A stretch of DNA of 12,389 nucleotides from an uncultured Mycoplasmataceae bacterium. GTDB lineage: Bacteria; Bacillota_I; Bacilli_A; Mycoplasmatales; Mycoplasmoidaceae. The stretch is from positions 1 through 12,389 of the forward strand of contig CASDUM010000025.1 of assembly GCA_949283985.1 (NCBI GenBank), in the 5' to 3' direction. A program made the position numbers and the translations under genes. The first letter of the stretch is position 1; each line of letters begins with the position of its first letter. A model generated the notes under the pieces. The model was not told the DNA's origin, ran no database searches, and saw only the letters and a program-made list of their open reading frames with translations. Of the stretch, positions 8,811-12,389 are shown in pieces.

Positions 8811-9992
8811 TTAAAACTTAAAATTCCTAAAAATTTCTTCTAATACTTCAACTGAAATTGAATTTCCACATAAAAAAATTTTTTTAATATCAGGCACTAA
8901 ATTTGTATTATCAACTTTAACATAATCTTCTTTATCAAACCCCATATATCTAAAACATTCTTCTGGTAGCATTTCTCTAATTTTTTTATCTCCATAAAAA
9001 AGTTTAATTCTACTTAATGCTCCTGAAGCTGTTAGAGTTGGCCCAGAATAATTGATGTCATATACAAAATTTTCACTATTAAAACTTGTATAATCTTTTA
9101 ACTCGTATTTGTGGATATTATTACTATTGACTTTTCTTTTGATTAATTCATATTGGTTGTACTTATCGTTAAATTCTTGATAATCTATTAAAATATCTTT
9201 AATTGGTTTTTTGTTATTTGTTTTAGAGAATTCTGGAAATATAAATCCACTTTCTTTTTTGTGTGATTTTAGAACAGATATAACAAAGGCTCTTTCTCTA
9301 TTTTGACAACTCCCAAAATCTTTAGAATTTAACATATATCTTTTTGATACATATCCTAATTTTTCTAGTTCTTTTTCTCATTCTTCATATGTATCTATAT
9401 GATTTGAATCAAACATAGCTTTGACATTTTCTAATAACAAATATTTTGGTAAATTATTTTTTCCTAACTCTTTAAGAATTCTTCCTATTTCTCAAAGTAA
9501 TCCAGATCTAGTTTGAGACCCTTTCTCAAAACCTTTTTGACTACCTTGGTTTGATATATCTTGGCAGGGGAAAGAATAAGTAAATATATCAATATCTTTA
9601 TCTAAATCTTTACCTTTTACATATCTAATATCAAAATGGTTCTTACTAATTTCTTTTGATTGATTTAATCAAAAACCAATTTCTGATGCTTGTTGATTTC
9701 TTTTATATCAGTTATCTGATACTGGTTTTTTAGAATCAAAACTAATTGTGTATTTATACTTAAAAAATTCTTTATCTATTTTTTTAGGTCAATGATGAAT
9801 TGCTTGATATCCAATTATTGCAGGGATGAATCATTCTATTATTCCTGCTGATTCAAGTTCCCAATTCATTTCTTCTGAAATATTTTTTAAAGCTTTATAT
9901 TGTGAACCAATGCCAGCAAAAGCTTCAAATATCTTTATCCTCTTTCTAGAATTGTCAACCTTATTACGATTAGCTTTATTATTTTTACTCAT
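8811..9992 (-). CDS. C5-cytosine DNA methyltransferase, M.SssI-like (predicted CpG specificity)
   Basis: A 393-aa protein in code 4, close to the 386 aa of M.SssI. ATG at 9992 follows AGGTAG. Motif I is IFEAFAGIG (AdoMet binding), IV is YSFPCQDIS with catalytic Cys143, VI is LLLENV, VIII is QNRER (230-234), IX is GPTLTASGALSRI (317-329) and X is GNSISVEVLEEI (376-387). From memory, M.SssI (Spiroplasma) shares long stretches, including SGLLWEI, GPTLTASGA-SRIK and CGNSISVEVLE, plus similar sequence in the target-recognition region (KFNSEGYVYD there, SFNSENFVYD here). That supports transfer of a methyl group to C5 of cytosine in CG or a site containing it. It is the first gene of a two-gene unit with the HNH protein, which it would protect the host against. 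The N-terminal extension is about 15 residues, too short for an HTH regulator, and no controller gene is nearby. Confidence 0.93.
9963..9976. repeat. 14-bp inverted repeat, copy within the methyltransferase 5' end
   Basis: ATTACGATTAGCTT lies over codons 6-10 of the methyltransferase. Its exact reverse complement, AAGCTAATCGTAAT, is at 10105-10118, just past the ATPase stop. Each copy is followed on the plus strand by a similar T-rich stretch holding a shared 15-mer, TTTTTACTCATTTTT (9982-9996 and 10122-10136). Both 14-mers contain a CG. Confidence 0.7.
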
Positions 9993-9997
9993 TTTTT

Positions 9998-10011
9998 ACT
10001 ACCTAGATAGT
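9998..10011. promoter_or_regulatory. imperfect palindrome over the methyltransferase ribosome-binding site (possible operator)
   Basis: ACTACCTAGATAGT is a 14-bp palindrome with one mismatched pair, centred on CTAG. It lies between the -10 region and the ATG and includes the AGG of the ribosome-binding site. It is placed where a repressor or an RNA structure could control the restriction-modification unit, but no regulator gene is seen. Confidence 0.3.
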
Positions 10012-10042
10012 ATTATATTATCTAATAAAGACAAAATACCAA
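10012..10042 (-). promoter_or_regulatory. candidate promoter of the restriction-modification unit
   Basis: On the minus strand TTGGTA (10042-10037) precedes TAATAT (10020-10015) by 16 bp, overlapping a perfect TATAAT (10017-10012) at 19 bp. The leader would be about 15 bases. The -35 box lies inside the terminator hairpin of the upstream gene. Confidence 0.4.
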
Positions 10043-10065
10043 CTTTTCATATTCAAGTTAGTATT
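10035..10065 (-). terminator. intrinsic terminator after the metal ATPase gene
   Basis: An 11-bp stem (AATACCAACTT at 10035-10045 with AAGTTAGTATT at 10055-10065) has a 9-base loop. On minus-strand RNA the single non-canonical position is a U-G pair, while on plus-strand RNA it is a C-A mismatch, so it favours the minus strand. It is followed there by TTTTGTCTTT. It lies 60 bases past the ATPase stop and separates it from the methyltransferase. Confidence 0.55.
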
Positions 10066-10104
10066 TTTTTATATTGTTTTATTAATTCAAATAGATAAAA
10101 AGTC

Positions 10105-10118
10105 AAGCTAATCGTAAT
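10105..10118. repeat. 14-bp inverted repeat, copy past the ATPase stop
   Basis: AAGCTAATCGTAAT is the exact reverse complement of 9963-9976. It carries the only CG between the ATPase stop and the methyltransferase start. Confidence 0.7.
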
Positions 10119-10124
10119 TATTTT

Positions 10125-12251
10125 TTACTCATTTTTAAATGGATTTTTATAGCTTGCAATAATAGAATTTAATGATACAACAACATCAGAAAACAACATA
10201 GCTATCATTGAAAGTAAAGTTGGTATGATACCAATAAATGCAATTGGTAATACTATACCATTGTAACTAAATGATCAAACAAGATTTCATTTAATTATAT
10301 TTCTTGTGTATTTTATTAAAATAATAGCTTTTCAAATATTCATTAAATTATTATCTAATAATGTAATATCAGAAACGCTATCAGTTACTGATATATTAGT
10401 TGATATATTAAATGATAAATCACTTTGTTTTAATGCAATTAAATCATTAATTCCATCACCAACATAGGCTATTATTTTGTTCTCAGATTGCAATTTAGAA
10501 ATAATATTCTCTTTTTCAAATGGATTCATATTTGTATAGTAATCATCTATTCCTAATTCTTTAACTAGATATTTTGTGTTTTCTTCTATATCTCCAGTTA
10601 TTAGTAATGGTTTAATATTATTTCTTTTTAATGTTTGTATAAATTCTTTAGCCTCTTTTCTAATTTTATCTTCAAGTATAAAATAATTTATTACTTTGTT
10701 ATTTTTTATAAAAACAAAGTTAGTTTTTATATTTATTCCATTTAATGCATTAAGGAATTCTTTTTCAATTTTTTTATTCTTTATTGATTTTTTATAAATA
10801 TCTGAATTTAGCGATGTAATAACATATTTATTTTTCTTACATTCATAAATATAAGTATTATTACTTATTGTTTTTAATTCTATTTTATTATGTTTATAAT
10901 TATATTTTTCTTGAAGGTAGTTGACTATAGATTGTGATATTGGATGATTCAAACCAAATTCCATACTATATAAAATATTTAAATCACGTTTGTCACCAAT
11001 CACTTTTGCAACTGATAATTTACCTTCTGTTAATGTTCCTGTCTTATCCAAAGCAACTATGTTTATTTTTTTATTAAAATCAAATATTTTATTATTATTG
11101 AATACAATACCATTTTTTGATGCTTTACTTGTTCCAATTATAATACCTAATGGAGCAGCGATTCCCAATGCACATGGACATGATATTACAATTAATGAAA
11201 TCATAAAATAAAAAGCACATTTTATATTTTGTTGAATAATAAAAGAATCATTTTTTGCAATATTATATGTATCTCATTTTAAGAAATGAGGTATCATTTC
11301 AAAATTATTTAATCCTATTCCCTTTTGAATATCATATCCAAAAAATAACATAATAATAAAACATAATACTCCTAATAATAATATTGTCGGAGTAAATCAA
11401 AAAGATATTTTATCAATTGTTTTTTGGGTTCTTGTTTTAGATGATTGAATAATTCTAAGTTTCTTAATAATCTTATTAACTAAAATATCTTTTTTATCTG
11501 TGTTTGATTGCATTATAAATGCTTCTCCAAGATTAATACTTCCAGAAAAAATTTGACTACCTTTTGTTTTTAAAATTGATGTTACTTCTCCTGTTATGAA
11601 TGATTCATCAATATTACATTTTTTTGAATATAAAATTCCATCAGCAGGAACTTTTTCATTTGATTTCACATAAATATAATCGCCTATTTTTAATTCTTTT
11701 ATGTTTTTTAAAGTAATGTTTTTTGTTTTTATATCATAATAATTAAATTCTGTTGATGCAAGATTTTTAATTGCTTCACTATCTCTATTTAACTTGTGTT
11801 TTAAAAACATATTAATTCATTCGCCAATTTTTAAAATAGTAATTAATGTGCAAGGTATTTCGAAAAAATAAATATATTTTTCATTCGAAATGAAATCCAA
11901 TGAAATAATTTCATTAAAACCAAATTTAATAGAATTATCAATCAATATGTATAGACTTCAAACCAGAGAAATTGTTACAGTAGTCGAGATTAAAGTGTTC
12001 ATTCCTATTGTTTTTCACTTGAATCATTCATAATAAGTTTTTTTAAAATAATTTAAACCAATATAAAATGATATAAATAAACTTACTATTAAACCATATA
12101 TTGGATTCATAAAGACACAAGCAAAACTACTCTTAACATTAAACATCATTATAATATCAGATATAATCAAAGGTAATGTTAAGATCACTGAAATAACTAA
12201 TAAAATAAGATTGCACAAAAGTTCTTTATTTCTATTACTAAATATTTTCAA
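10125..12251 (-). CDS. heavy-metal (probably copper) transporting P-type ATPase
   Basis: 708 aa in code 4 from the TTG at 12251; no ATG lies before the first membrane helix. Early helices begin at LLCNLILLVISVILTLP. The actuator domain has TGE at 220-222. The transport helix has CPC at 358-360 (VISCPCALG), typical of P1B heavy-metal pumps. DKTGTLT at 402-408 has the phosphorylated Asp, the P1B HP motif is at 436-437 and GDGIND at 598-603. The penultimate helix has YN at 663-664, as in Cu(+) pumps. The last helix reads AMLFSDVVVSLNSI, where Cu(+) pumps have MxxSS, so the second Ser is Asp. The ATPase would move metal across the membrane at the cost of ATP, most likely copper export. All core motifs are intact. 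It overlaps the end of an HMA-domain frame upstream, and no good ribosome-binding site precedes the TTG, so the true start or a fusion is uncertain. Confidence 0.88.
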
Positions 12252-12389
12252 CTTTATAGCCGTTATTTTTTAAAATATTGATAACTTCTTCAATTTTAAT
12301 ATCATCATCAAGTTCAAGTACTAAAGTACTATCTAACAAATCAAATGAAATAAATTCAACATTTTCAATTTTATCTATTATTTTTTTTA
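12238..12389 (-). CDS. C-terminal part of a heavy-metal-associated (HMA) domain, cut by the window edge
   Basis: 49 codons are visible, from KKIIDKIENVEFIS to the HMA-like end INILKNNGYKVENI and then TAG at 12240-12238. The spacing fits the second half of a ferredoxin-like HMA domain (KI-N-VEF-S near the start, GY near the end). The metal-binding CxxC would lie just outside the window. It overlaps the ATPase TTG start by 14 bases, in a frame that differs by one. It is either a small separate copper chaperone (CopZ-like) coupled to the ATPase, or the N-terminal domain of the ATPase split by a one-base frameshift. Confidence 0.6.
   Translation of the reverse strand, partial: KKIIDKIENVEFISFDLLDSTLVLELDDDIKIEEVINILKNNGYKVENI

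Noticed and set aside
8146..9335. Apparent broken fragments in the restriction-modification region
   Set aside because: All breaks are TGA codons in the same frame at plausible Trp positions; with code 4 both genes are intact, so these are not pseudogenes.
1..12389. CRISPR arrays, tRNA or rRNA genes and complete insertion sequences
   Set aside because: No regularly spaced repeats, no cloverleaf or rRNA signatures and no intact transposase were seen on either strand.

Overview
The window is very AT-rich, and almost every long reading frame is interrupted only by TGA, in positions where Trp fits. Reading TGA as Trp (genetic code 4) joins the fragments into full-length genes. Together with a lipobox lipoprotein, tandem surface-protein domains and no cell-wall genes, this points to a mollicute (Mycoplasma / Spiroplasma / Entomoplasma relatives). 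All intact genes lie on the minus strand. Domain assignments are from motifs and memory; no search was run.

Left part (1-6457): a surface region. A 767-aa secreted protein with one C-terminal membrane anchor (627-2930) and a 645-aa lipoprotein (4520-6457) both carry repeated modules resembling the mollicute 'Lipoprotein_17' family. Between them is a decayed stretch with a degenerate plus-strand Fic-family gene (3337-4297), flanked by two near-identical copies of a hairpin. The first surface gene has a strong promoter with an alternating AT run in its spacer, which resembles a phase-variation switch. The first 600 bases are gene-poor.

Middle (6590-7459): a J-domain co-chaperone ending in a single membrane helix, with a clear intrinsic terminator and possibly a leaderless mRNA.

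Right part (7666-9992): a two-gene restriction-modification unit. The first gene is a C5-cytosine methyltransferase that closely resembles the CpG enzyme M.SssI as I recall it. Two bases after its stop comes a 380-aa protein with an HNH-nuclease signature, very likely the cognate endonuclease. This is the most interesting system in the window. Its upstream edge has a terminator, a weak promoter, an imperfect palindrome over the ribosome-binding site, and an unusual pair of repeats containing the only CpGs there.

Far right (10125-12389): a CPC-type heavy-metal (probably copper) P-type ATPase, preceded in an overlapping frame by the end of a heavy-metal-associated (HMA) domain that runs off the window. 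The junction looks like a one-base frameshift in what is usually one protein, or two coupled genes.
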